A stretch of DNA of 64,000 nt from DATBJG01 sp963790545 (GTDB lineage: Bacteria > Acidobacteriota > Vicinamibacteria > Vicinamibacterales > JAMQPK01): the NCBI GenBank assembly GCA_963790545.1, contig CAWBPA010000022.1, positions 21,440 through 85,439 on the forward strand, in the 5' to 3' direction. Shown in pieces: positions 47,175 through 57,176 of this stretch. Under the pieces are notes generated by a model, which was given only the letters and a program-made list of their open reading frames with translations, did not search any database and had not been told where the DNA came from. A program made the translations under genes and the position numbers. Every line of letters begins with the position of its first letter. Positions within the stretch are counted from its first letter, which is position 1.

Positions 47175-47372
47175 CGTTCACCCTTCGTCGCCCGTCGTCC
47201 GCTTGCGGGCATGAAAGGGTTGATGTTCAGGTTGCTGAACGCGAGGCAGGTGGGATAGTCCCTTTCCGCGGACGGGGGTACAGCCTGCAACTGCGAGCGT
47301 AAATTACCACAGCGAATCGAACACGGGCAAGACCCGATCCCGGGACCCGCATCATTGAATGGGAGGCATAAG

Positions 47373-47858
47373 ATGTCGAATACCCTCTATCGCTCGCTGG
47401 AGACGTTGTTCCGCGAGCTCATCGACGGGCCGGATGCGAGTGCCGCATGGATGCTGAACGCCGGGGACGTTGGACTGCTTCGGTCTCTCGACAAGCTGAC
47501 GGCATCGGCGGCCTCAGCCGCGCCAGTGGCCGGCGGAGCCACTATCGCCGCCCATGTCGACCACGTGCGTTACGGTCTGTTGCTGATGAATCGATGGAGC
47601 CAGGGTGAGCAGGATCCGTGGTCAACAGCGGACTGGACGGCGAGCTGGAACCGTTCCAACGTGAACGAACACGAATGGACGGCGCTGCGGCGTGCGCTTG
47701 GGACCGAAGCGCGCGCGTGGCTCGAAACACTCCGCGCGCCGCGCGAATACGCTGAGAATGAGTTGAACGGTGTCATCGCCAGTGTCGCCCATCTCGCGTA
47801 TCATTTTGGCGCCATTCGCCAGATCGACCGCTCGATCCGCGGACCGCTCGCTACTTGA
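47373..47858 (+). CDS. DinB-family protein
   Basis: 161 residues. Four-helix metal-binding pattern: 'TIAAHVDHVRYGLLLMNRW' (first His) and 'VIASVAHLAYHFGAIRQID' (His-x3-His near the end). GGAGG precedes the ATG at 47373. DinB/YfiT-like proteins are metal-dependent thiol-transferase relatives. Role unknown. Confidence 0.85.
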   Translation: MSNTLYRSLETLFRELIDGPDASAAWMLNAGDVGLLRSLDKLTASAASAAPVAGGATIAAHVDHVRYGLLLMNRWSQGEQDPWSTADWTASWNRSNVNEHEWTALRRALGTEARAWLETLRAPREYAENELNGVIASVAHLAYHFGAIRQIDRSIRGPLAT

Positions 47859-47968
47859 CGGGTCCAATGCGCTAGAATGCCGCGCTACGGGTGAGTGACC
47901 ACGCGCTGGACCATGTGGACCGGAGCCGCATGCACCGGCCTCGGCAATGATCGAGGAGGAGGCCAATT

Positions 47969-48829
47969 ATGGATCCCATCAGACGCAAGCTCCTGGCAGC
48001 GGGCGCCGCCGCAACGGCTATGGCCGCCGCGCCGCGCATGTTTACGGAGCAGGCCGAGCAAGCTGGAGCTGGCATGTCCTTCTACGAGAGAGGACCGGTT
48101 CGCATCCGTTATGAGGAGGCGGGTTCCGGCTTCCCGTTGTTGCTCATCGCCGGCGGGGGATTGAACTCGTCAATCGCCGGCTTGAAACGCGGCAATCCCT
48201 TTAATCCCATCCAGGAGTTCAAGGGCGAGTACCGCTGTATCGCGGCAGATCTGCGCAATGGCAATGACGGCCACTCCTCCGGCCCGCTGGAGATCGAACG
48301 GCCGTGGGATGCTTTCACCGATGACCAGCTCGGTCTGATGGACCACCTGCGCATCGACAAGTTCATGGTGATGGGCTTCTGCATTGGCGGCCCCTTCATC
48401 TGGAATCTCTTGGAGCGCGCGCCTGATCGCATTGTCGCGGCCGTGCTGGCACAGCCCAGCGGGTCGCGTCCCGAGATGCGGGATCTCTTCTACGAAAACA
48501 ACATCAAGGGTTGGGGGCCCGAGTTAGTCAAGCGACGGCCCGAGATCACGATGGAGACGGTCGACAAATTCCTGTCCAGGATGTACCGCACCAACGCCGA
48601 CTTCGTCTTCACCGTGACGCGCGATTTCGTTCGCAATTGCCAGACGCCCGTCTTGATCCTGCCCGACGATATCCCGGCCCATCCGTACGCCGTGGCCATG
48701 GAGGCCGCGATGCTCGCGCCAAAGGCGGAAGTAAGCATGTACCCGTGGAAGGAGCCCAAGGAGCGGATTCCCCTGGCCGTGCGCCAGATACGATCCTTCC
48801 TTCGAGCCCATCGACCGGCTTCGACGTAG
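47969..48829 (+). CDS. Tat-exported alpha/beta hydrolase with Cys nucleophile
   Basis: 286 residues. Signal 'IRRKLLAAGAAATAMAAAP' (twin arginine). The alpha/beta fold: 'FPLLLIAGGGLNSSI', 'YRCIAADLRNGNDGHS', 'LRIDKFMVMGFCIGGPFIWNLLERAP', where the nucleophile elbow is GFCIGG with Cys in place of Ser, as in dienelactone hydrolase. 'PVLILPDDIPAHP' supplies the acid. GAGGAGG precedes the ATG. Substrate unknown. Confidence 0.85.
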   Translation: MDPIRRKLLAAGAAATAMAAAPRMFTEQAEQAGAGMSFYERGPVRIRYEEAGSGFPLLLIAGGGLNSSIAGLKRGNPFNPIQEFKGEYRCIAADLRNGNDGHSSGPLEIERPWDAFTDDQLGLMDHLRIDKFMVMGFCIGGPFIWNLLERAPDRIVAAVLAQPSGSRPEMRDLFYENNIKGWGPELVKRRPEITMETVDKFLSRMYRTNADFVFTVTRDFVRNCQTPVLILPDDIPAHPYAVAMEAAMLAPKAEVSMYPWKEPKERIPLAVRQIRSFLRAHRPAST

Positions 48830-48830
48830 A

Positions 48831-48914
48831 GCACGCTGCAAAATCAGGTCGTAGGGCGGGCCTTGCTGTATAGGCCCGCCTGGGCCGGGTCCAAGAGCAG
48901 GACCCGGCCTACCT
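48831..48914. repeat. Long palindromic repeat, copy b
   Basis: Begins 'gcacgctgcaaaatcaggt', then two hairpins: 'ggcgggcc' with 'ggcccgcc' and 'gccgggtcc' with 'ggacccggc'. It is the near-identical reverse complement of 54488-54597 but lacks that copy's outer arm on the right. Sits between convergent genes and could end transcription from both sides. Confidence 0.9.
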
Positions 48915-48923
48915 ACCGTCGTT

Positions 48924-50414
48924 CTATTTCCCCACCGCCTTCCAGAGATCGGCCTTGGTCTGCGGATCAGCTGAAGCGTGCACGTTGATATACCGATCGA
49001 AGTCCAGCTTGAGCTTCTCCAGAATCGGCACCAGGGCTTTGACGTGATCGTTCCCCGGTTGCCCGGGTGCAGGCAGGGAGAAGTCGCCTTGGAAGACGAT
49101 CTTCTCCTTTGGAATGTACGCGACCATCAACCCATTCGAATGAGGAACCGGAGAGACGTGGTACATCTCGACGGTTCGCGCGCCATCCGAGTAGACCTTC
49201 TTCTCTGCAACGGCTTCGACCCTGGCTTTCTTTGGATTTTTGGCGAGCGTGTCGTTCAGCAGGGTTCTCGGGGTGTTGAGCGCCTTCTCGAAGAACGCCC
49301 CGTTGTTCTGCTGCGTGACGATCGTCGCGCCTTCGGCGACCAACGCGGGCAGTCCACCGGTGTGGTCGGAATGCGCATGCGTGTTCATGACGTAGCGAAT
49401 CGGTTTATTGGGAATGAGCTTCTTCGTCTCCGCGATATACGCAAGAGCCCGCGCCTCGGATTGTCCGGCCTCGAGCATCATGATGTGGTCTTTGAAATCC
49501 ACAATGAGCGAATCGTAGCTGCCGGCTCCGGTTGTGAGCCTGTACAGGCCGTCGCCAAGTTTTTCAGAAGTCACGGTGAGCGCAGGTGCGCCCGCACCAC
49601 CCGCCGGCGGTGGACCACCCGCGGGACCGCCACGGCCAGCAGCCGGTGGCGGTGCGGGAACCAGCGTTGCAGCATCAGGGGGGTTGGCTTTCGCGGACGT
49701 GACCTCCACTTCAAAAAACGGCCATCCGCCGCGAGTTTGCACGACCTTTGACGGCGCCATTGCGCCGCCGAAATCCTTCCACCCCGTGTAGGTGGCGACG
49801 ATGTGCATGTCGCCCATGATGTTTTCACCCAGCCACGTTTCGACGCGTTCGACCATGTTGTTGTCGTTCACGTAGCCATTGATGGTGTAGGCCTTCCCTG
49901 AAGGCGCCTTGACCGCAGGGCTCCAGGTCAGGACCGTGAAGTTCTTGCCGTCCACCCTTCGGCGGCTGGCGGTCGCGTTGTTCTCGGCCGCACCTTTCAG
50001 GAACCCCCACGGCGTGATGTAGAACTCCACGGAGGTGATCCACGGTTGCGAGACGTCCGCTTGTTGCGGCGTGACCTGCTGGAAGAACGTTCCAGGGGTC
50101 ACCGTCGTCGAGCCGCCAGGCCCGATGTTGTTCGTCGCTCCCGTGTGACGCGACGCAGGCGCCGTGAGATCGACGACGCGGACGTAGTTATTGATCGGGC
50201 GCATCGGATCGTGCGTCCCCTGGCAGATCATGGCGGCCGCGTTGGCACCGCACTGCTGGAACGCCACATCCTTCGCCGATCCCGAATACGTGATGGATTT
50301 CGGATCACCCAATGCCTTTTGCGCGTTGGCGACAACGGTTTTTGCGTCCTGTGCCATCGCGTTGCCACAGAAGCACGCGAGGCAGATTGCGACGAAAGCC
50401 AGTCTCTTCACCAC
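48924..50414 (-). CDS. Exported metallo-beta-lactamase-fold hydrolase
   Basis: 496 residues. GTG start with AGGAGG; signal peptide ends 'CGNAMAQD'. Residues 25-265 are an uncharacterised beta-rich domain, followed by a Pro/Gly/Ala linker ('APPPAAGRGGPAGGPPPAGG'). The lactamase fold has 'VMNTHAHSDHTGGLPALVA' (HxHxDH), 'VSPVPHSNGLMVAYIPKEKIVFQGDF' and 'INVHAS', supplying the remaining ligands. Upstream-neighbour genes on the same strand are the TonB receptor and a dioxygenase, suggesting catabolism of an imported compound. Confidence 0.9.
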   Translation of the reverse strand: MVKRLAFVAICLACFCGNAMAQDAKTVVANAQKALGDPKSITYSGSAKDVAFQQCGANAAAMICQGTHDPMRPINNYVRVVDLTAPASRHTGATNNIGPGGSTTVTPGTFFQQVTPQQADVSQPWITSVEFYITPWGFLKGAAENNATASRRRVDGKNFTVLTWSPAVKAPSGKAYTINGYVNDNNMVERVETWLGENIMGDMHIVATYTGWKDFGGAMAPSKVVQTRGGWPFFEVEVTSAKANPPDAATLVPAPPPAAGRGGPAGGPPPAGGAGAPALTVTSEKLGDGLYRLTTGAGSYDSLIVDFKDHIMMLEAGQSEARALAYIAETKKLIPNKPIRYVMNTHAHSDHTGGLPALVAEGATIVTQQNNGAFFEKALNTPRTLLNDTLAKNPKKARVEAVAEKKVYSDGARTVEMYHVSPVPHSNGLMVAYIPKEKIVFQGDFSLPAPGQPGNDHVKALVPILEKLKLDFDRYINVHASADPQTKADLWKAVGK

Positions 50415-50435
50415 GACTCCTCCTTACTTTAGAAG

Positions 50436-53430
50436 CTAGAAGACGAATTTCACCGCGAGCTGCACCTGACGAGGATCGCCCACGCCGAGACGCAGGAAGC
50501 CATCGAAGTTGAACAATGCCGGCGTGACCAGGGGGTTGATATTGTTCTTGTTGTTGAACGTATTGAACATCTCGAGCATCGGAATGACGTCGTAGCGGTT
50601 GCCGAGTCTGAACGGCCGCATGACCCGCCAGTCGAAACTGAAGAACTCGTTGTCTTTCCGGATGCTGTTACGCGTGTCGGCACTGCCCGGTGTCGGCGTG
50701 ATCGGCTGCGCCGTACGCGCCTGGATTCGAGCGTTGCCCACGACCCCGCCGGGGAGGTTGCCGTACGTGAACAGGTTGAACTTGTGGCGGATGTCCCGAT
50801 CGGACGGGGCATAGAGCCGGTCCAGCTCCGACAGCGGAACGTCGAAGCTCCGGTCGGTGAAGGGGTCGCGCTCGCTGGAGTCAGTGTCCATGTCCTTCGA
50901 CAGCACGTAATTGGCCTCGAGTTGGTAGCCGCGCGAAAAGCGCTTGCGGACGGCAATCGTCGCGCCGCGATAGAGCGATCTGGCCCCGCTCGTATGAACG
51001 AACACGTCACTCAACTGCGGGCTGAACGGCGCTCCGCGCGCCGCGGTATTGATGTTGAGAAACTGGCTCAAATGAACACCCTTCGACCAGGTGAAGTCGA
51101 CATACAGCGACACGTCCGGAGACAGCTGCTGCTCGAGGGCGATGTTTGCCGTGGTGATTCTCGGATTGCGGAAATCGGACGCGGTGACACGCACGGCGGT
51201 AAACAGTGGGAACTGGCCCGGAGGGAGGGCTGGAAGCTCCACGAGACTCGGCCAGGTCGGCATGGGAAGGACACCTGGGACCAGACCGGTGACGAGCCCG
51301 CGAACAGCTCCTTGGTTCTGAAGCCCGTTAGCGGTGACCGACCCCGCCTGGCTCAGCATGTTGGTACGCGCGTAGTACCTGGCCGACATTGCCGCGGATA
51401 ACCGTTCGTTGGTTTGATTTGACGTCCCACGCGATGCCGAGGCGCGGCTGGAACTGCGCTGTCTGATCGGGAATCGTGCCGTCAGAAAGAAATGCCGGGT
51501 CGTTCACGAACTGCGCATACGCCGTCGTCGCTGGATCGATCGTGTCAGCCATCAGCTGAGCGTCCCAGCGAAGGCCGTAGTTGACGGTGACGTTCGGACG
51601 CACGATCCATTGGTCTTGAACGAAAAGCGCCAGGTCTTCGTTGCCGAGCGTCGACTTGCCGGGCGGATCGACATTTGGGAAGCCTGTTCCCGACTCCTGA
51701 ATGTACAACAGCAGAGGCGTGCCAGCCAGTGAGCTGCCGGCCGGACAGGGCGTCGGGTGGGTGACCCACGCGCCGTTCGAGCAGGCCACCGCATTGGGGC
51801 CAAAACCTCCGGGTCCCGCCGATGAGGCGTAACGCATGAACCCACTCACGGTGCTGAACAGGTAACGGCCGGTGAAGAAGCCACGAAAGACCTGATCGTT
51901 GAGCGTGTGAAGCCACTCGCCTCCCGCTTTGAAGGTGTGGTTTCCCGACACGATCGACAGGTTGTTCTTGATCTGCGTGCGCCAGAGTAGCTCGTCGACG
52001 TTGGGCTGAATGAAGAAGGGACTGCCGAAGCGAAATGCGGGATCCCCCATGCCCGTGTCTGCCGGAACGTTGGACGAGATGGCGTTACGGGGACGCAGTT
52101 CCTTGGCGTAGGTCACGTGGAACTCGTTGAGCTTGTTCTGCGAAATCGTCGTAAAGAGATTGAAATTGGCGACGTTGATTTTGGACGGGCCCTCGATGCC
52201 ATTCGACGAATTGCCGTAAGTGGCCACATCGAAGGTCTGGTTTGTATTCTTGGAGTAGTCGAAGTTGTAGGAGGCGTTGAAGGTGTTCGACGGGTTGAGC
52301 AGGGCATCCAGCTTTCCCAGGACCGCCGTGTTGCCGATTGTGTGATCGATCGGATCGCCTTCGACCTGATTCCGGCTGGTGGCGAAGAAGTTGAGCAGCG
52401 CTCGGCGCTGGCACTCGACATTGCTGTTGATCAGCCCTTCGTGCACGGGGTTCGTGATGACGGGCACGTCAGCAGGGCAGGTGCCGAGGGGCTGGCTGAG
52501 GTTGGCACGTTGGAGGTTCTCGTTGATGTGCTCGAGCGCGAAGAAGAAGAACACCTTGTCTCGCGTGATGGGGCCGCCCGCAGTCCCCCCGAACTGCTCG
52601 CGGTGGAAGTCGGTGGGCGGGGTGCCGTCCGAGGCGTCCGCCGTCAAGCCCTCCAAACGTTGGAAGTGGAACAGGCTGCCGTGCACGGCGTTCGTGCCCG
52701 ACTTCGTGATGACGTTGACGATACCCCCGGCAGTGCGGCCGAACTCCGCGTTGGCCCCACTTGCGACCACCTGGAATTCCTTGACCGCCTCCAACGTGAT
52801 GTCTATCGCCGCGCGCTGGCCGCCGAGCTGTTCGCCGAAAAAGCCGTTGTTGTAGTCACCGCCGTCGAGGCTGACGTTGTTGTACATGCCCCGCTGCCCG
52901 CTGAACGTAATTTCGTCGCCGTCCGGGCCCTGCACGATGCTGACGCCGGCAGTGAGGGTGAGCAGGTCCTCGAACTTCCGGCCGAGTATTGGCGTCGTGC
53001 TGACTGTTGTCTCATTGAGCGTGGTACTGACTTCCGTACGCGTGATGTCGATGATGGGCGAGGCCCCGGTCACTGTGACCGTCTCGGCTGTCCCGGACAC
53101 TTTCAACACGGGACTCAGGTTAATGGACTGCCCAACGGTGAGAATGATGTCCTCCTGCACGTGTGTGGCGAAGCCCTGCAAGCTGACAGTCACTCTGTAG
53201 CGACCCGGCGGAAGCTGGAGAAAGACGAACCGGCCGTCATCGCCGGTGGTCAGCGTGCGCACGAAATTGGTATCGAGATTCCTGACTTCGACTCCAGCGC
53301 CCGGTACGAGCGCGCCGCTCTGGTCAGACACTGTGCCCTGGATGACGCCGGTCGTAATCTGCGACTGGGCCCAGGCCGGCACGGCGAGGGCTAACCCGAT
53401 CCCAACGATAAGCGCGATGCGTCTCGACAT
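50436..53430 (-). CDS. Oar-like TonB-dependent receptor with carboxypeptidase-regulatory domain, one frameshift
   Basis: About 998 residues joined. GGAGG then ATG at 53430; signal peptide ends 'VPAWAQSQ'. Residues 25-110 are a CarboxypepD_reg domain ('GTVSDQSGALVPGAGVEVRN', 'FVFLQLPPGRYRVTVSLQGF'). The plug follows ('ILGRKFEDLLTLTAGV', 'GGIVNVITKSGTNAVHGSLF'), then a long beta-barrel ending in 'LGVGDPRQVQLAVKFVF' with the aromatic last residue of outer-membrane proteins. The frame changes near 51385: 'IRGNVGQ' continues as 'YYARTNMLSQAG' one base over. Uptake of a large substrate is likely. Confidence 0.92.
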
Positions 53431-53456
53431 GGGGCCTCCAGCGTAATTGATTGGCG

Positions 53457-54437
53457 TCACTTTCGCGGCGGGTCCGTGGGCTGCTCGATCGGAGGCGTGC
53501 CGTAGGTGTGAAAGCTTTCGATCGTTTTCAGTCCCCACGCCTGACCCTTCTTGCGTTCTGTTTCCGTCCAGACAACCGGCGCCCAGTCCGGGGCGAGAAC
53601 AAGCCGCGCGCCCGCATTGGCCACTTCTACGCGGTTTCCACCGGGCTCGTAGACGTAAAGAAAAAACGTCTGCTGAATCGCGTGCTTGTGAGGGCCGGTC
53701 TCGATGGGAACCCCGTGCTCGAGAAAGATGTCGGCCGCCCGAAGCACATCCTCGCGGCAGTCAACCGCGTAGGTGAGGTGGTGAAATCGCCCCTTTGCGC
53801 GATAGTGATCGGCGGTAAATGCCAGGTCGTAGCTCTTATTGGTGGTCGTCAGCCAGACCCCGGCCTCATCGCCATTGTCGAGCACGATCATTTCCGTCGT
53901 CCTGATGCCGAGGACATCCTCGAAAAACCGCCTGAGCCTGGGCACATCGGCCGCCAGCAGGTTCAGATGGTCCAGCCGCCGCACATTGACGCCGCGAGCG
54001 GGGAACCGCTGTGCCTGGTTCTTGAGTGACGGCTTCAGCGAAGGGGGCGGCGAGTACCACTCGGTCTCATAGTAAATCTCGACGTTATGACCGTCGGTCG
54101 TTTTGAATGCATATGTACACCCGTGCCCGAGATCACCGTCGTTCCATCCCACGCCAAATCCAGAGGCCTCGATGATCGCGGCGCGATGCTCCAGCGCTTC
54201 CGGGCTCGTGGCCCGAAACGCCATGTGACCCATGCCAGAGGTGTTCGCGGCGGTCAGCTTGAGCGTGTGTCGTTCATAGTCGTCCCAGCCGCGTAAATAG
54301 ACCGAATTCCCGCGCCGGCCGCTCTCGGTCATGCCCATGACTTCAGTAAAGAAACGCAGGCTTTCGTCGGGTTTTGAAGAGAGCAGCTCGACGTGCGCGA
54401 GATGCGCGAGGTCGAATGACCGGATGGTCGAGTTCAT
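53457..54437 (-). CDS. Extradiol (catechol 2,3-dioxygenase-like) VOC protein
   Basis: 326 residues, two VOC domains. 'LAHLAHVELLSSKPDESLRFFTEVMGMTE' starts domain 1. Domain 2 has 'LDHLNLLAADVPRLRRFFEDVLG' (first Fe His in LDHL), 'KGRFHHLTYAVD' (second His) and 'YVYEPGGNRVEVANAG' (Glu), the full 2-His-1-carboxylate set of type I extradiol enzymes. It would open a catechol-type ring with O2. It lies upstream of the TonB receptor on the same strand (gap 26 bp). Confidence 0.9.
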   Translation of the reverse strand: MNSTIRSFDLAHLAHVELLSSKPDESLRFFTEVMGMTESGRRGNSVYLRGWDDYERHTLKLTAANTSGMGHMAFRATSPEALEHRAAIIEASGFGVGWNDGDLGHGCTYAFKTTDGHNVEIYYETEWYSPPPSLKPSLKNQAQRFPARGVNVRRLDHLNLLAADVPRLRRFFEDVLGIRTTEMIVLDNGDEAGVWLTTTNKSYDLAFTADHYRAKGRFHHLTYAVDCREDVLRAADIFLEHGVPIETGPHKHAIQQTFFLYVYEPGGNRVEVANAGARLVLAPDWAPVVWTETERKKGQAWGLKTIESFHTYGTPPIEQPTDPPRK

Positions 54438-54487
54438 GGTTGTCTATTGTCCGAGCTGTGACTCATGTCGATAGCCCGGGCCAGCAC

Positions 54488-54597
54488 TTCAGCGTTGCAA
54501 AATTGTTGTACGTAGGCCGGGTCCTGCTCTTTGGACCCGGCTCCAGGCGGGCCTATCAAGCAAGGCCCGCCCTACGACCTGATTTCGCAATGCGCAT
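54488..54597. repeat. Long palindromic repeat, copy c (complete)
   Basis: About 110 bp. Outer arms 'gcgttgcaaaat' (54492-54503) and 'atttcgcaatgc' (54582-54593) are inverted repeats; inside lie hairpins of 'ggccgggtcc/ggacccggc' and 'ggcgggcc/ggcccgcc'. The centre is the reverse complement of 48831-48914, and the arms match the palindrome at 11104-11147. The rest of the 390-bp gap 54438-54827 shows nothing else recognisable. Confidence 0.9.
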
Positions 54598-54827
54598 TTA
54601 GAGGTCAACGCTGCGTCAGACAATAACATGGTCTCATCACCCGCCTCACCACGGTTTGCGGTCGACGGTGGAGGATGCGATCATGGGCCGCGCCGCCGTA
54701 AACCGAGGCCAACGAAAGCTCCGCCGCTGCCGGCTGTGTTGACGCCAGCCGCACGGTATACTGCCACCGAGGAGCTCTTCATGATGGCGCACGAGCATCA
54801 GCGAGCACCTGCCAGGAGAGGCGAAGC

Positions 54828-56123
54828 ATGAGAGCAAAGTGGTTCCTGACCCTGTTCACGATGACATCCGTGACTGCCCTCACGACTTGGACCACGTTCG
54901 ATCCGCTGTCGACTGGTGTGTTTGCCGAGCAGGGTGGCCGCGGTGCGGTCCCACCGGGTGCCCCGGGGCCCGGACGTGGACGCGGTCCCGCGCCGGTCAT
55001 CCAGGGACCCCCGGCCGGTGTCGAACCATTGCCCATCGATCTGTTTTCGTCAAAGAACTTCTACAAGGATCGAGCGAACTGGCTCGATAAGCGCTACTAC
55101 CGATGCAACAATCCACGTCAGCTGTATGGCATGTGGGACCAGCAGCGCATCGGCCCCAAGCCTCCCGAATCGGCGTCGTGGGGCGACTGCAACGCCGACT
55201 GGAAACGCGAACAGATCGTGAGCCCGTACCCCTACAAGACGGCAAAGGAACACTACGATGCGTTGATGGCCCAGGCAAAAGCGGAGGGCGGTCCTACGAC
55301 CTACACGAAGGCGACGGTACCCGACTGGGATGGCTACTACCGACGCGACGGGCAGGCGGACCGCGGCTCGGAGTGGATCTGGGGAGTCACGCAGGCGCCG
55401 ACGGTCCTGTCACTGCTCACGCCGGAATACCAGAAACGGATGGTGCAGACGGCCTACCATGAGGCCGTGACCAATGCCCCGCAGTGGAGCGCCTCCTTCT
55501 GCTGGCCCGAGGGATTCATTCGCTGGTGGTCACAACCCTCGCAGTCGGGAAACTTCCAGCTCACGATGACCACATGGCAGGTCCAGTTCCTGTCGGGCAT
55601 CGCAGACAACTTCCTGCGACAGGTGATGATCGGCAAACAGCACGTGCAGAAGGTCCCGCAGTGGTACGGAGAGACGATTGGATTCTGGGACGGCACGACG
55701 CTCGTCACCTGGACCGCGAACATTCAAGCCTGGCAGCTGTCGCACGCTATGTTCGAAACGAGCGAGAAGATGGAAACGGTGGAAACGTTCAAACCGGCGC
55801 TCGATGCGAGCGGCAAGTTCATTGGCCTCGATCACGAGACCATCTTCTACGACCCCGACGCCTTCGTCGTTCCCGTCCGCGCGTCGTTTCGCTTCGTTCG
55901 GGCCGCAACGACGGACGATCCCGCCCGCCGGTACACGTTCATCGAGTGCCTGAGCAACATCTTCAACACCGATGGGCGGCCGAAGCAGGTGACCGCGTCC
56001 GACCCTCGCTTCGTGGACTACTATGGCCGGCCGTGGGCCAAGAACTGGGAAGAGCACTTCGAGGCCGGTTGGGACAAGCCGAAGGAGGATCTCCCGGCGG
56101 CAATCATCGACATCTTCAAATAG
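54828..56123 (+). CDS. Secreted hypothetical protein, Trp-rich
   Basis: 431 residues. AGGAG precedes the ATG; signal peptide to about residue 34, then a Gly/Pro/Arg-rich linker ('PPGAPGPGRGRGPAPV'). The body is rich in Trp and Tyr: 'KRYYRCNNPRQLYGMWDQQRIG', 'SEWIWGVTQAPTVLSLLTPEYQ', 'QWYGETIGFWDGTTLVTWTANI' and 'RYTFIECLSNIFNTDG'. The 'IGFWDGTTLVTWT' motif is shared with a family of uncharacterised secreted proteins that occur beside DUF6152 genes. No enzymatic motif recognised. First gene of a four-gene run. Confidence 0.85.
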   Translation: MRAKWFLTLFTMTSVTALTTWTTFDPLSTGVFAEQGGRGAVPPGAPGPGRGRGPAPVIQGPPAGVEPLPIDLFSSKNFYKDRANWLDKRYYRCNNPRQLYGMWDQQRIGPKPPESASWGDCNADWKREQIVSPYPYKTAKEHYDALMAQAKAEGGPTTYTKATVPDWDGYYRRDGQADRGSEWIWGVTQAPTVLSLLTPEYQKRMVQTAYHEAVTNAPQWSASFCWPEGFIRWWSQPSQSGNFQLTMTTWQVQFLSGIADNFLRQVMIGKQHVQKVPQWYGETIGFWDGTTLVTWTANIQAWQLSHAMFETSEKMETVETFKPALDASGKFIGLDHETIFYDPDAFVVPVRASFRFVRAATTDDPARRYTFIECLSNIFNTDGRPKQVTASDPRFVDYYGRPWAKNWEEHFEAGWDKPKEDLPAAIIDIFK

Positions 56124-56150
56124 CTGATCTTCGAATTTTACGGAGGAGAC

Positions 56151-56642
56151 ATGAAGAAGCACACGGTCAAAGCCTCGGCTAGGGCGGCGTGCATGGCCCT
56201 GCTGGCCGTGCTGTTCGCGATTCCGGTGTCGACACACCATTCATTCGCGATGTACGACCAGACCAAGGTCGCGACGCTGACCGGGGTCGTCCGGCAGTTC
56301 GTCCCTCAGGCCAACCACGCGGAACTGCACTTCATTCTTCTGGCGCCGGACCACAAATCGCTTGCGAAGGGCGCGGATGGGAAGTACGTCGAGTGGGGCG
56401 TTGAAATGGCGGGAACCGCCGCCGTCGCGCAGCAGGGGATTACAGGGACCACGTTCGGAGCCGGCACGGTGTTCAGCGTCAGGTTGAATCCCCTTCGTGA
56501 CGGCTCGAACTTCGGCTCACGGGTGGGCGCCATCGCCAAGTGCCCTGTGGACGCTGCTACCAAGAAACCAAAGCTTCCCGAGGCTGGCAAACACTGCGAC
56601 TCCGTTCAAGGCCACACGTTGACTGGTGGCACGACCTTCTGA
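56151..56642 (+). CDS. DUF6152-family exported protein
   Basis: 163 residues. GGAGGA precedes the ATG; signal peptide ends near 'VSTHHSFAMYDQTKVATLTGVVRQF', the HHSF motif marking DUF6152. It also holds 'NHAELHFILLAPDHK' and 'VRLNPLRDGSNFGSR'. Periplasmic; role unknown. It lies 27 bp after the Trp-rich secreted protein. Confidence 0.88.
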   Translation: MKKHTVKASARAACMALLAVLFAIPVSTHHSFAMYDQTKVATLTGVVRQFVPQANHAELHFILLAPDHKSLAKGADGKYVEWGVEMAGTAAVAQQGITGTTFGAGTVFSVRLNPLRDGSNFGSRVGAIAKCPVDAATKKPKLPEAGKHCDSVQGHTLTGGTTF

Positions 56643-56654
56643 TCGTCGCCGAAC

Positions 56655-57176
56655 GTGAAGTCATTCGCCGTCTGGTTGTCCACTACGCCTCCGAGCGTCT
56701 TCCTACAGGACCACAACGCCTGGGCCATCCCCGCGATTCAGTCGATTCACATTATGGGGATCGGGCTGGTCATGGGATCGGTGCTGATGATCGATCTGCG
56801 GATCCTCGGATGGGCGTGGACTGACCAGACAGTCCGGCAGACGACGAGCCGTTTCGGGCCCTGGCTGACGGGCTCGCTCTGGCTGCTGCTGGGCACCGGA
56901 ATCCTCATGGTGATCGGCGAGCCGGTGCGCGAGCTCGTCACGTTCTCGTTCTGGGTGAAGATGGCCTTGGTCGCGTTCGGCGCTTTGGTCGCGACGATCT
57001 TCCAGAGGGCGCTCCGCCGGCACGACGAGCGGTGGGAAGACGCCCTCGTTCACAGACGATCCATCAAAGCGCTCGCTGTCCTGACCTTCCTGGTCTGGGC
57101 GTGCGTCATCGTTCTCGGACGGCTGATTGCCTATGACCACGTCTGGGGCAGCTGGTCGCCGGCGAAAGGGCAGTAG
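56655..57176 (+). CDS. DUF6644-like four-helix membrane protein (first of pair)
   Basis: 173 residues, GTG start. Four TM helices: 'AIPAIQSIHIMGIGLVMGSVLMIDLRILG' (with His in helix 1), 'LTGSLWLLLGTGILMVIG', 'FWVKMALVAFGALVATIFQ' and 'LAVLTFLVWACVIVLGRLIAY'. The His residues and four-helix layout recall haem b or copper-binding membrane proteins. Paralogue of the next gene, which its stop overlaps by one base. Confidence 0.8.
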   Translation: MKSFAVWLSTTPPSVFLQDHNAWAIPAIQSIHIMGIGLVMGSVLMIDLRILGWAWTDQTVRQTTSRFGPWLTGSLWLLLGTGILMVIGEPVRELVTFSFWVKMALVAFGALVATIFQRALRRHDERWEDALVHRRSIKALAVLTFLVWACVIVLGRLIAYDHVWGSWSPAKGQ

